Shown here in pieces: positions 54,738-63,524 of a stretch of DNA of 64,000 nt. Position 1 is the stretch's first letter. Each line of letters starts with the position of its first letter. The notes beneath the pieces were generated by a model. It worked only from the letters and a program-made list of their open reading frames with translations. It had not been told where the DNA came from and made no database searches. The stretch is from Pseudomonadota bacterium. GTDB lineage: Bacteria; Pseudomonadota; Alphaproteobacteria; Rhizobiales; Pleomorphomonadaceae. Location: positions 4,780-68,779 of the forward strand of contig JAEZHI010000042.1 in NCBI GenBank assembly GCA_023436885.1, read 5' to 3'. The translations under genes were made by a program, and so were the position numbers.

Positions 54738-55714
54738 CCCCCTCGCCTTCGGTCTGGATCCTGACCGACGGCAAGGCCGGCGACGAGCAACCGCTTGCCG
54801 GCATCGCCGATGCGATGGGCGTCATACCGGAATTCCGCCGTGTCAAGCCGCGTAGGTTATTTGCCCTTCTGATGCCTTGGGGACCGATCGACTGTCGAGA
54901 CTGGCCGAGCCGTTTTGGTTCGCCGATCGCCCCGCCCTATCCCGACATCTGCCTTGCCACCGGCCGGCGCGCCGTCGCCTATTTGCGACAGCTGAAGCGC
55001 TTGTCCCCGACCACCTGTACCGTATTGTTCAAGGACCCGCGGACACGCCGCCATGGGGCCGATCTCGTCATCGTGCAGGCCCACGACAAACTGCGTGGTC
55101 CACAGGTCAAGGTGGTAACGACCGCACCCAATCGCCTGACGCCATCCCGGCTCGACGCAATCCGCTCTGATCCTCCCGCCGATCTCGTAGCTCTATCGTC
55201 CCCTCGCCTTGCAGTGCTTGTGGGAGGAAACAGCCGTCACCACCAATTCAGCTCCATGGACGTTGCCCGGCTCATCGCCGGGCTGGAACAGAGGATCGCA
55301 GACGGCGCCGCGCTGATGATCACCGCGTCGCGGCGTACGCCACCGGTGCTGGCCGCCGCGCTGAGATCTCTGGCTGAAAACCATGATCGCGTCGTTTTCT
55401 GGAATGGCGAAGGGACCAACCCGCTCGCCGCCTATATGGCGCTGGCCGACGAGCTGATCGTCACGGCCGACTCCACGAACATGATCGGTGAGGCGGCGTC
55501 CACCGGTCATCCGATTCAGATCTTCCACCCAACGGGCGGTCATCGAAAAATCGCAAGCTTCATCGACCTCCTCCGCCAAGACGCCTGCATTGGCAGCTTT
55601 CCCGACGCACCGGTGACCGGCAGCTACCTGCCAATCAATTCAACAAACGACATCGCGGAAGCCGTGCTCGCAGCCTGGCAAGGGATGCAAGACGGAGGTC
55701 GGGGGCGGCGATGA
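54734..55714 (+). CDS. ELM1-family (DUF1022) GT-B-like protein
   Basis: A 326-residue protein related to plant mitochondrial fission factor ELM1 and its bacterial homologues: WILTDGKAGDEQPLAGIADAMG, ICLATGRRAVAYLRQLKR, LVGGNSRHHQFSSMD and LIVTADSTNMIGEAASTGHPIQIF. The fold is GT-B-like, and the bacterial genes commonly sit among LPS genes. Translational coupling to a glycosyltransferase suggests a sugar-transfer or nucleotide-sugar role here, not fission. Confidence 0.87.
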   Translation: MTPSPSVWILTDGKAGDEQPLAGIADAMGVIPEFRRVKPRRLFALLMPWGPIDCRDWPSRFGSPIAPPYPDICLATGRRAVAYLRQLKRLSPTTCTVLFKDPRTRRHGADLVIVQAHDKLRGPQVKVVTTAPNRLTPSRLDAIRSDPPADLVALSSPRLAVLVGGNSRHHQFSSMDVARLIAGLEQRIADGAALMITASRRTPPVLAAALRSLAENHDRVVFWNGEGTNPLAAYMALADELIVTADSTNMIGEAASTGHPIQIFHPTGGHRKIASFIDLLRQDACIGSFPDAPVTGSYLPINSTNDIAEAVLAAWQGMQDGGRGRR

Positions 55715-55732
55715 AGTGCGGTCACATCCGGC

Positions 55733-56590
55733 TTACCGCTTGGCGAACTCCGCCTTGTATTTTTCCTGTGTGGTCGCGATGTCGCAGGCTGCAAGTTTCT
55801 GGCGTTGTCCAATCTGGATACCGGCCGGAGCGACGATGGTCTTGAGACCGACAGTCTTTGCGAAAGCGTCTTCGCCGTAGTGGAAGATCGAGTCGTAGCA
55901 ATAGGCGTCGGTGTTGGCATAGATCGCGGGCTTCGGCACGAAGTTTCCTTCGGCCCCCTTGGCAACGTTTTCCATATGAATGGTCACGTAGTGATCACGA
56001 TCTGTCCGCATTTGCTCGTGCGTATGGCCGAGCACATGCCCGATCTCGTGGGCAACATTTCCGGTCGTACAGTTATCGGCCAGTTTGACCATCTGGCGGC
56101 CGCCGCTGTAGCCGACGGCCGATTGGCAGACATCCGATCGAACGAATTTGACATATACGGGGTCGGTAGCCGGCACTTCCTTGAAGCGAATATCGGTCGC
56201 CGCCTCCCACATCTTGATGGCCTCCTTGACGCGGCTGGGATTGGGCAGGCCTGGATCGATGACATAGGGCACGATGCCCTTGGGCCAAAGAAACTTGCCG
56301 ATGCGGAATAGCCCTTGCAGCGAAGTGCCTTCCACCGCCTGCACGGATGGCAGAGCACCGGCGCGGAGCAGGTCGAGGCCATTGCCGATCAGGATGTCGC
56401 CTTCGACAACACCATCGCCCGTGGGCGTGATTACGTAGTCAAGCACCTGATCGCCGACCTTGACCTCCGCAGCCGCGGTCTCAACGCCGCGTGGTTGTTC
56501 GTTGGCGGCCTCGGACCAAGCCGGATCCTCTGCCAGAGCCGGGACGATCATGGTGAAGAGCAGTCCTGTGACCAGCCAAATCCTTCGCAT
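55733..56590 (-). CDS. Secreted astacin-family (M12A) zinc metalloprotease
   Basis: A 285-residue secreted protease. A Sec signal (residues 1-20, cleavage after ALA) is followed by a propeptide-like region and the astacin zinc motif HEIGHVLGHTHEQ (His181, Glu182, His185, His191). The Met-turn reads SIFHYGE: Phe236 takes the place of the Met that defines metzincins, while the following His-Tyr (Tyr switch) is retained. AAGGAGG lies just after the upstream subtilase stop, so the two protease genes form an operon. Substrate unknown. Confidence 0.92.
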   Translation of the reverse strand: MRRIWLVTGLLFTMIVPALAEDPAWSEAANEQPRGVETAAAEVKVGDQVLDYVITPTGDGVVEGDILIGNGLDLLRAGALPSVQAVEGTSLQGLFRIGKFLWPKGIVPYVIDPGLPNPSRVKEAIKMWEAATDIRFKEVPATDPVYVKFVRSDVCQSAVGYSGGRQMVKLADNCTTGNVAHEIGHVLGHTHEQMRTDRDHYVTIHMENVAKGAEGNFVPKPAIYANTDAYCYDSIFHYGEDAFAKTVGLKTIVAPAGIQIGQRQKLAACDIATTQEKYKAEFAKR

Positions 56591-56602
56591 ATGGAGGCCT
56601 CC

Positions 56603-58732
56603 TTACCAGCGGAAAACGATGTCTGTGATATCGGCTGATTTCATGGTGTCGTCGGAAACCGCCGCGTTCTTGAAGCTCAGTTCAAAGGGACGGGACTTGC
56701 AGGACAGCGTTTCGACGGTGCCATCCTGATCGCCGAAATACAGCCAATTCTGGCCATCCACCCTGGCTCGCCCATCGAAGCGGGGCACCACTTTCAAAAG
56801 CTTTGAATGATTTCGCACCGGCGCCGGATCGCAGTAGACTGACGGCGAGCGGGCATCGTCGGCAAGAATGCCGCGACGGAGGTGCGACCCGCCATCGCCC
56901 TTTATTTCCACCACATCCTTGGTCAGCGACAAAGCCTTCTTCGGGTTGAGAACGCGCCCGTCGGCCACCTTGTCAGCCAATTCTGGCACAACGTCGGCCG
57001 AAGCGAGGATCCGCTTCTTGACCGAGCTGGCCGCCCGGTCCGTGCTGCCCACTGCCCCGCTGATCATGCTCGCCACCCAGGAAACCTGGGGTGCGCTGAA
57101 CGATGTTCCGGTTCCCTCGGCCGGCACCATCCCAAGCGGATCCTTTTCATAGCTCAACACAGGCACCCGGCATCCGGGCGCGGCGATGTCGACGAACCTC
57201 GTCGAAGAGTTGGAGAACCAGGACAACTGGCCGTCGCGATCCACCGAAGCGACGGTGAGCACGTTGGGCGAAGTTCGCCCGCCCGAACGGGCCGGATAGA
57301 AATCGGTGTCGTCGAGCTGGGAGCCATCGTTACCGGCAGCGGCGACATAGAGCGTCTCGGATGTGGGTCCGATACGCGCCGGCGGGATCAGCGTCACCTC
57401 GCCCGGTCCGCCGAAGCTCATGTTCACCACTTGGGCGGTCACCGTGCTCAGATGAGTCATGATGACGTCGCGGGCGATCCACTCCTGAGTAACATCCGGA
57501 ACCGTACCGTTGACGATGATCGGCCGTCCCTCGTAGGCCGCCGGACCGCCCATCGACACGAAGATGTTCACGGGGAGGATCTTCTGGCGGATATCGACCG
57601 CCGACAGCAGATCGGCCATAGGCGTACCACCGATGGTCAACGACACCACTTCGGTTCCGTGCATGCGCTCGGAGAGGAAGTCGAACGGCCAGTAGGGCTT
57701 GGCTTCCACCATTGAGCCGGACGGCATGGCCGGGGAAATGGGCGGCGTGATCTGCGGGCGGCCCGGCAAGCCCGCCTGATCGTAAAGCCCGCTGTCGAGC
57801 ACCATGACCAGGGCAGGCGCGAAGCTGTTGTCGCCTACGGCGTTGCGGTTCTCGGCGAGCAAGCGGAACAGATAGTTCTCGTAGTCCTCATCGAAGTCGG
57901 CATAGCCGGACTTGCAATCCTTGGGCGCCACGGAACCATAGAAGCGCAAGGCCTGCCGCGCCTCGACGGAAGCGCCACCGGACGCCGCGCTGGCGCTATC
58001 GCGTGCCCGCGCCTCGGCATCCGGGCTGGCGGCGATTGCCGCATCGAGCGGCAGCGAATAGGTGGTGGTCAGAACTTTGGGCACGAGCACCGTGTCGTCT
58101 GTCGTGATGGTGTTGAGCGACGCCAGCTTTTCGCTATTGAGAATACGCGCCAGGTTGGCAAAATTGACCGAATTGGGTTCGGTGACCTCAAGTCCAATCG
58201 GCAGGACGCTGCTGATCAAGGCATCGCCTGCGATATGCGGTGTCGTCTCTGCCGGCTTCACCACGTTGAGCCCGCCATTGTCGGCGCTCGCTATAGCGAC
58301 ATTGCCGAGTGGCAGGGACGGTGCGGTGGCCTTCCAGTAGGAGACGAAGTTATCGCCCGGTCGGACTTTGGTCGGCACTGCGCCGATCTGTAACGGCGGT
58401 GGGCAAGGGGGCAGCTTCAGCTCCTGTCCGACCGAAAGGATATTGGAAAAATCAAGCTCCGGATTGTCGTTGGCCGCCTGAATAGCCTTGATATAGACGG
58501 GCTGAACCAGACCGCACTGCTCCCGAACGAGATCGGCAAGGCTCATCGACATTGCCACCTTGACCTCAGTCTTGAGGCCTACGGTCCCGATCAGAGTTGC
58601 GAATTCCTCGGTCAGGGTTTGAGGCGGATTCTGAACCACCAGCTCCCGGCCCTTCGGCGGAGTCTGACCAAAGGCCTGTCCCATCGCTAAAAGCGAAGCA
58701 AGCCACGCCGCGAGATAACGTGCGTTCGCCAT
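56603..58732 (-). CDS. Secreted subtilisin-like (S8) serine protease
   Basis: A 709-residue secreted protein. Signal peptide residues 1-22; residues 60-110 include a LysM-like stretch (SLADLVREQCGLVQPV...NILSVGQELKLPPC). The S8 domain shows Asp313 (VLDSG), His358 (MHGTEV), Asn468 (AAAGNDGS) and Ser544 (GTSFSAP), the full catalytic set. A C-terminal 120-residue region is unrecognised. ATG 58732 follows GGGGGGCACG. It leads the operon with the astacin gene. Family knowledge suggests it acts on surface proteins or peptides. Confidence 0.92.
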   Translation of the reverse strand: MANARYLAAWLASLLAMGQAFGQTPPKGRELVVQNPPQTLTEEFATLIGTVGLKTEVKVAMSMSLADLVREQCGLVQPVYIKAIQAANDNPELDFSNILSVGQELKLPPCPPPLQIGAVPTKVRPGDNFVSYWKATAPSLPLGNVAIASADNGGLNVVKPAETTPHIAGDALISSVLPIGLEVTEPNSVNFANLARILNSEKLASLNTITTDDTVLVPKVLTTTYSLPLDAAIAASPDAEARARDSASAASGGASVEARQALRFYGSVAPKDCKSGYADFDEDYENYLFRLLAENRNAVGDNSFAPALVMVLDSGLYDQAGLPGRPQITPPISPAMPSGSMVEAKPYWPFDFLSERMHGTEVVSLTIGGTPMADLLSAVDIRQKILPVNIFVSMGGPAAYEGRPIIVNGTVPDVTQEWIARDVIMTHLSTVTAQVVNMSFGGPGEVTLIPPARIGPTSETLYVAAAGNDGSQLDDTDFYPARSGGRTSPNVLTVASVDRDGQLSWFSNSSTRFVDIAAPGCRVPVLSYEKDPLGMVPAEGTGTSFSAPQVSWVASMISGAVGSTDRAASSVKKRILASADVVPELADKVADGRVLNPKKALSLTKDVVEIKGDGGSHLRRGILADDARSPSVYCDPAPVRNHSKLLKVVPRFDGRARVDGQNWLYFGDQDGTVETLSCKSRPFELSFKNAAVSDDTMKSADITDIVFRW

Positions 58733-59115
58733 CGTGCCCCCCAAAGCAAAGACGCAAGCCAAAACCGAGGTCTAGCTTCCAGCGCTCGCCAACCGAGCGA
58801 AAGCTGCTGACCAGCAGTCGCGTCTGAGAAGCTCGGCGCTCATTGTATTTATTCGCTTCTTACTTGTCCGTTTGGTCAAAATATCAAAGCGGCCAAGACT
58901 CAAGACAGACACACGCGTCACAACACCGTCGTCACCCGACGACGATGCAGATATAGGCGCTCAAAATAAACTAATGGCTCGGCACAATACTACATCACAA
59001 ACCTGAACGCGAGTCGTCCCTTTTGTGGTAACTACCCTGCATTGAAATCTCTCGCCACGAAGCCGGCGGACAGGCATATTGACCTTTCGCAAGGATTGCT
59101 TTTGGGGAGGCTGTC
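58733..59115. other. Divergent region between the protease operon and the DUF1353 gene
   Basis: 383 bases without a gene, AT-richer than average. A perfect hairpin CGTCGTC-ACCC-GACGACG lies at 58927-58944. No promoter pair was convincing; TTGACC occurs on both strands (minus near 58873-58878, plus near 59079-59084) without a good -10. Confidence 0.5.
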
Positions 59116-59808
59116 ATGGGCTGGAATGCACGCCGTCTCGCTTGCCTGTTTATGCTCACCGCCCTGCCATCATGCGTTACACCGACTTTGCCAGAGCCGG
59201 AGCCAGGCGCTTTCAAGGGGCGGGTGTTCGTGATGTGGGTAGGGGAAGGTGGCCGCAGCGGCGACGGGCGTTTCCTGTTCGTTCCCGATCCCAAGGACCC
59301 ACTGATCTTCAAGCGCCCCGGCGGCAAGCAAACGATCCGCCCCGAGATGATGTATACGGATGGCGGATCGATCCCGCGCGTTGCCCAAGTCTTTAACGGG
59401 CTTTCGCCCTGGGGTTACGCGCCCGCCTATATGATCCATGACTGGATGTTCGTGGCGCGCCATTGCCGGCGCGATGGTGACAGCGATCCCGCCTATGTCA
59501 AAGCGGTCGATCTATCGTTCCAAGACAGCTACCACATCCTCGGCGAGGCAATTTCCACTTTGGTGGCCGAACGCAAGGTAGCGCGCAACGACGTGGCTCG
59601 CTCGGCCATCACCTCCGCGGTCGCCAGCCCCATAGCTCTAAAACTGTGGGACCAAAGCGGCGCATGTGCCAACGAAAAGGTGCGACCTGAAGACGTCGCT
59701 GCAGCCGAAGCGGCCATCCCGGGCTCCAGCCATTACCGCCTGATGTCGCAGGGTCAGCCAGCAGACACAGGAGTCACCGCAGCCATCGTCAGCCAGGTAG
59801 GTTTTTAG
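59116..59808 (+). CDS. DUF1353 lipoprotein
   Basis: A 230-residue predicted lipoprotein: signal with lipobox ALPSC near residue 20. The domain contains YTDGGSIPRVAQVF and YAPAYMIHDWMFVARHC, the DUF1353 pattern, in which D-G-A/G-S-I-P and H-D-W are invariant. The function of the family is not established; the conserved acidic and His residues suggest a hydrolase or peptidase-like fold. GGGGAGG precedes the ATG. It converges with the MsbA-like gene after 15 bases. Confidence 0.85.
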   Translation: MGWNARRLACLFMLTALPSCVTPTLPEPEPGAFKGRVFVMWVGEGGRSGDGRFLFVPDPKDPLIFKRPGGKQTIRPEMMYTDGGSIPRVAQVFNGLSPWGYAPAYMIHDWMFVARHCRRDGDSDPAYVKAVDLSFQDSYHILGEAISTLVAERKVARNDVARSAITSAVASPIALKLWDQSGACANEKVRPEDVAAAEAAIPGSSHYRLMSQGQPADTGVTAAIVSQVGF

Positions 59809-59823
59809 GCTGTCAGCGAAACT

Positions 59824-61671
59824 TCAGCCAGCCGCCGCTTCGACAGCTTTGTCCGGCTGCGTCTCGTCACGGAACTGAAGCGCGCGAAGATGCGCATAGA
59901 GCCCGCCTTCGGCCATCAGCTTTTCATGGTTGCCGGACTGCACAACCTCGCCCTTATCCATGACGTAGATGATATCGGCATCGCGTACCGTGGCCAGGCG
60001 ATGGGCGATCACGAAGGTCGTTCGCCCCTTCATCAGTCGCCCCAGCGCTTCCTGGATATCCCGCTCTGCCTGGGCATCGAGCGCCGACGTGGCCTCGTCG
60101 AGCAGCAGGATCGGCGCCTTTCTCAGGATGGCGCGAGCGATCGCGATACGCTGGCGCTGACCGCCGGATAGGTTGCCGCCGCCCGCTCCAACGCTGGATT
60201 CGAAACCATTCGGCATCGCCATGATGAAGTCATAGGCGTTGGCATCCCGCGCTGCCGCCTCGATCTCAGTCTGGGTGGCGTCGGGCCGGCCGTCGGCAAT
60301 GTTGGCCGCGACAGTGCCATCGAACAGGAAAGTGTCCTGGGTCACGAGCGCGATGTGCTGACGCAATGACTCAACTGTGAAGCGCCGGATGTCGGTGCCG
60401 TTGATCAGGACAGCACCGGCTTTAGGATCGTAGAAGCGCTCGACCAGCGAGAATACCGTCGATTTACCCGCACCAGATGGGCCGACAAGCGCCACCACCG
60501 AATTGGCAGGGGCCGTCAAGCTGAGGCTCCGCAGAACAGGCGCCTCGCCATAGGCAAAGTCGACGCGGTCGAAAGTGACGGTCGCTCTATCGAACTTTGC
60601 GTCCACGGCATCGGGAGCGGACTGCAAATCCGGCACCAGATCAAGGATCTCGTACATCATGCGAACGCCAACCAGTGACTTTTCGAGATCGAGGTTGAAG
60701 CGGGCAAGGCGCTTGGCCGGTTCATAGGCAAGCAGAAGAGCGGTGATGAAGGAGAAGAAGGCACCAGGGTCCGCATTGTAATGAACGATCTGGTAGCCGC
60801 CGAACATGACCACGAAGGCGATGGCAAAACCGCCTAGCGTCTCCATCAGCGGGCTGGAGCGCGCACCAAGCGTGGCAATGCGATTGGAGAGCTTTTCGAC
60901 ATTGGAGGTTGCACCATCGAAAACACGGCGCAAACGAGGCTCAAGACCAAAGGATTTGACAACCCGAATACCTTGCACGCTCTCCTGAATGATCGTGACG
61001 ATCTGGGCGGTGGTCATCACCTCCCTGCGGGCAGCGGTACGAACCTTCCGGAGAAGATGCGTCACCCCGTAGATGGCCGGCGGAGCGATCACGAGCGATA
61101 ACATGGACATAGTGGGATTTTGGACCACCATGACAGTAACCAGCGATATCAGCGTGAAAAGATCTCGGCCAAGGCTCATGACGATTAGGTCGATCGCCGC
61201 ACGCGCCGCTCCGGCGTTCTGCGAGATGCGCACCATGATGTCGCCGAGAGCATGCTGCTGGAAAAACGCAATGTCCTGCTTCAACACAGCGCCGTAAAGC
61301 TGACGCTGCAGCCGGGCAACCATGCTGTTGCCGATCTTGGTCAGCGTCACCGACGAGAAGTAGGTCGCAAAACCCTTGATGAGATAGATGAGGACGATGA
61401 GGCCAGCGATTGTGAAAACCAGCCCTTCGCTCTTCTCGATGAAGATCTTGTTGACGATCTCCTTGATGATGTACGCGCTGCCCGCCGTCGCCGCCGAGGC
61501 GATCACCATCATCGCTAGAGCGTAGGCATAACGTCGTGCATAAGGACGAAAATTGGCCCGGAAAAGACGGACGAGCGGCCCGAGCTTCTGCTCCGATCCG
61601 ATGAAACCTTCGAGTCGGCTCTTCAGGAAGTCCACTGCATACTCCACGTCTGGCCCACTCGAGGCCGCCAT
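59824..61671 (-). CDS. MsbA-like lipid/glycan ABC exporter
   Basis: A 615-residue half-transporter with an N-terminal six-helix domain and a nucleotide-binding domain. Walker A GPSGAGKST, signature LSGGQRQRIAIARA, Walker B ILLLDEATSALD and H-loop VIAHRLATV are intact. It resembles MsbA/LpsA-type lipid flippases, and its place near LPS-type genes supports export of lipid-linked glycan or lipid A. A GTG at 61710 is an alternative start; ATG 61671 is preferred but lacks a clear ribosome site. Confidence 0.9.
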   Translation of the reverse strand: MAASSGPDVEYAVDFLKSRLEGFIGSEQKLGPLVRLFRANFRPYARRYAYALAMMVIASAATAGSAYIIKEIVNKIFIEKSEGLVFTIAGLIVLIYLIKGFATYFSSVTLTKIGNSMVARLQRQLYGAVLKQDIAFFQQHALGDIMVRISQNAGAARAAIDLIVMSLGRDLFTLISLVTVMVVQNPTMSMLSLVIAPPAIYGVTHLLRKVRTAARREVMTTAQIVTIIQESVQGIRVVKSFGLEPRLRRVFDGATSNVEKLSNRIATLGARSSPLMETLGGFAIAFVVMFGGYQIVHYNADPGAFFSFITALLLAYEPAKRLARFNLDLEKSLVGVRMMYEILDLVPDLQSAPDAVDAKFDRATVTFDRVDFAYGEAPVLRSLSLTAPANSVVALVGPSGAGKSTVFSLVERFYDPKAGAVLINGTDIRRFTVESLRQHIALVTQDTFLFDGTVAANIADGRPDATQTEIEAAARDANAYDFIMAMPNGFESSVGAGGGNLSGGQRQRIAIARAILRKAPILLLDEATSALDAQAERDIQEALGRLMKGRTTFVIAHRLATVRDADIIYVMDKGEVVQSGNHEKLMAEGGLYAHLRALQFRDETQPDKAVEAAAG

Positions 61672-61830
61672 GGCCAGGAGCCCGCCCCGATTTCGCGCGA
61701 CTTTTCGCACAAAAGACCGCCGAAAAATAGACAGCAGGGAATGCTATGCCCGACCGCGCCTGTCAACCGCGCGGGGAACGCTTATGCCGCCGCCATGGTG
61801 AACAGAGAACGCGCCCTCAAGCCACTGCGA

Positions 61831-62292
61831 TCACACGATCACCGGCTCGTTCTTGATCTGCCGGAGCGTCAGGCTGGTACGCACCTGACCGACGTTCGGC
61901 GTCGCGGTCAACTGCTCGATCACGAAGTTCTGACAAGTCTTGAGGTCGGGGGCGACGCATTTCAGGATGAAGTCGATCTCACCCGACTGCATCCAGCTCT
62001 CCCGCACCAGCGGCCAGTTCTTCACCCTTGCCTCGAAGGCGAGGATCTCGGCTTCCGACTGGGAGGTCAGTGAGATGAAGGCGAACAGTGTCACATCGAA
62101 GCCCAGCGTCTTCTCGTCGATCAGCGCCCGATAGCCCTGGATGACACCGGCTTCTTCCAGTGCGCGCACGCGTCGCAGGCATGGTGGCGCCGAGATGCCG
62201 ACGCGGCTCGCCAGTTCCACATTGGTCATCCGTCCATCGGCCTGCAATTCGCGCAGGATCTTCCAGTCGATGGCGTCGAGACGGGCCTTCAT
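61831..62292 (-). CDS. lrp: Lrp/AsnC-family regulator
   Basis: A 153-residue regulator. The N-terminal helix-turn-helix (DAIDWKILRELQADGRMTNVELASRVGISAPPCLRRVRALE) is followed by the RAM ligand domain ending LTLRQIKNEPVIV. GGAG precedes ATG 62292. Lrp next to trxB is the usual order in Hyphomicrobiales; here a hydrolase gene lies between. It would respond to amino acids. Confidence 0.92.
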   Translation of the reverse strand: MKARLDAIDWKILRELQADGRMTNVELASRVGISAPPCLRRVRALEEAGVIQGYRALIDEKTLGFDVTLFAFISLTSQSEAEILAFEARVKNWPLVRESWMQSGEIDFILKCVAPDLKTCQNFVIEQLTATPNVGQVRTSLTLRQIKNEPVIV

Positions 62293-62512
62293 GTTGCGCA
62301 CTCCGTAGGACTCACCGACAAGCCCTCAGTTCGGTGCGGAACATAGCTTTTCGGTCGCCGGGACGAAAGCATCTTTCGGCAGGACGAACACTTATTATAA
62401 GGGCGCCCCCTTTCAAGCGCCGTTTCCGCAAGTCCACATGTCTTCGGGCGGAACCAGCACTTCTGCAGAGCAACCATTTTGCGCGCTGCTCGTTCAGGTC
62501 TGAGGGGGAAAT

Positions 62513-63265
62513 ATGGAGACAGACATGGACCTATCGCGCGAACTCGTCGACGGCATCCCGCTCCTCTGGGTCGCCCCACCCGTCGCCGGTGGACTACTCA
62601 TCCATGTTCCCGCCTTCGGCCAAGCGAAAGAAGCGGCGACGCCGGTCCTGGAGGCAGCCGTTTCGCGCGGCTTGATTGCCGTGGCGATCGATGCCTACCA
62701 GCACGGAGAACGAGGCACCGAGGATCGAGAGACACTGACACGACGCGTCTTCTCCAACTTCCGACGCGAGATGTGGACCATCATCGGTGAGACCGTGCTG
62801 GACATGCCTCGCGTCGCGACGTGGGCGAGAGCCAGGTTCGGTTCCGACCTGAAGCTTCATCTGACCGGACTTTCAATGGGCGGCGATGTTGCGGTGGCCG
62901 CCGCTCCGCTTTTCGATGCCATCGCCAGCGTAAACGCGGTGATCGCCACGCCGGACTGGCAGCGCCCGGGCATGCGAGACCTCAAGACGGACGAACTCGT
63001 CGACCAGGGCGAGCCGGACGCCAAGGCAATGCTGTTTTTTGACGTTCTTGAGCCATTGAGCCATGCCGATCGCTATACCGGCCTGCCCATACATTTCATC
63101 AACGGGGCGGCCGATCGGCACGTTCCTCCCGACGGCGCCCGCCGATTCAAGGCTCTGGTCGGCGAGGCGCACAACAGCATTGTCATCACCGAAAAGCCGG
63201 AGATGGGTCATCTCGACTTCATCGACCCCAAGACCTGGCTGAACGACCTGAAGTTCGGATTTTAG
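62513..63265 (+). CDS. Alpha/beta hydrolase (dienelactone hydrolase-like)
   Basis: A 250-residue alpha/beta hydrolase with the nucleophile elbow GLSMGG (Ser in HLTGLSMGGDVAV), the acid in FINGAADRHVPPDG and His in EMGHLDF. SD GAGGGGG lies just before the ATG at 62513. It is divergent from lrp across a 220-base region. The substrate is unknown; serine-type esterase or peptidase activity is likely. Confidence 0.85.
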   Translation: METDMDLSRELVDGIPLLWVAPPVAGGLLIHVPAFGQAKEAATPVLEAAVSRGLIAVAIDAYQHGERGTEDRETLTRRVFSNFRREMWTIIGETVLDMPRVATWARARFGSDLKLHLTGLSMGGDVAVAAAPLFDAIASVNAVIATPDWQRPGMRDLKTDELVDQGEPDAKAMLFFDVLEPLSHADRYTGLPIHFINGAADRHVPPDGARRFKALVGEAHNSIVITEKPEMGHLDFIDPKTWLNDLKFGF

Positions 63266-63419
63266 GGTCTCGGAACGGCATGGGGCGGTGAACTCAGCGT
63301 TTCAGGGCGGAAACCTGTTTCGGCGAGAAACACACAAACTGTAGGCACATTCTCCGTCTTGAGGCCCAATTGGCAGGGGACGACGGGACACACTGGGGCA
63401 AGCGTCGAGCTTGCCCGCC

Positions 63420-63448
63420 TTGAAACCGCTCCCTCGGGCACCTACCAT
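63420..63448 (+). promoter_or_regulatory. Candidate promoter of trxB
   Basis: TTGAAA (63420-63425), 17-base spacer, TACCAT (63443-63448), about 75 bases before trxB. A perfect hairpin GGGCAAGC-GTCGA-GCTTGCCC (63396-63416) lies directly upstream. Confidence 0.5.
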
Positions 63449-63524
63449 TCAACCGATTCCGGACGCCGCCCGCCGGCGCCCAGCCGATGCCGCATGGCCG
63501 ATCGGCAAACCAAACGAGACGAGC

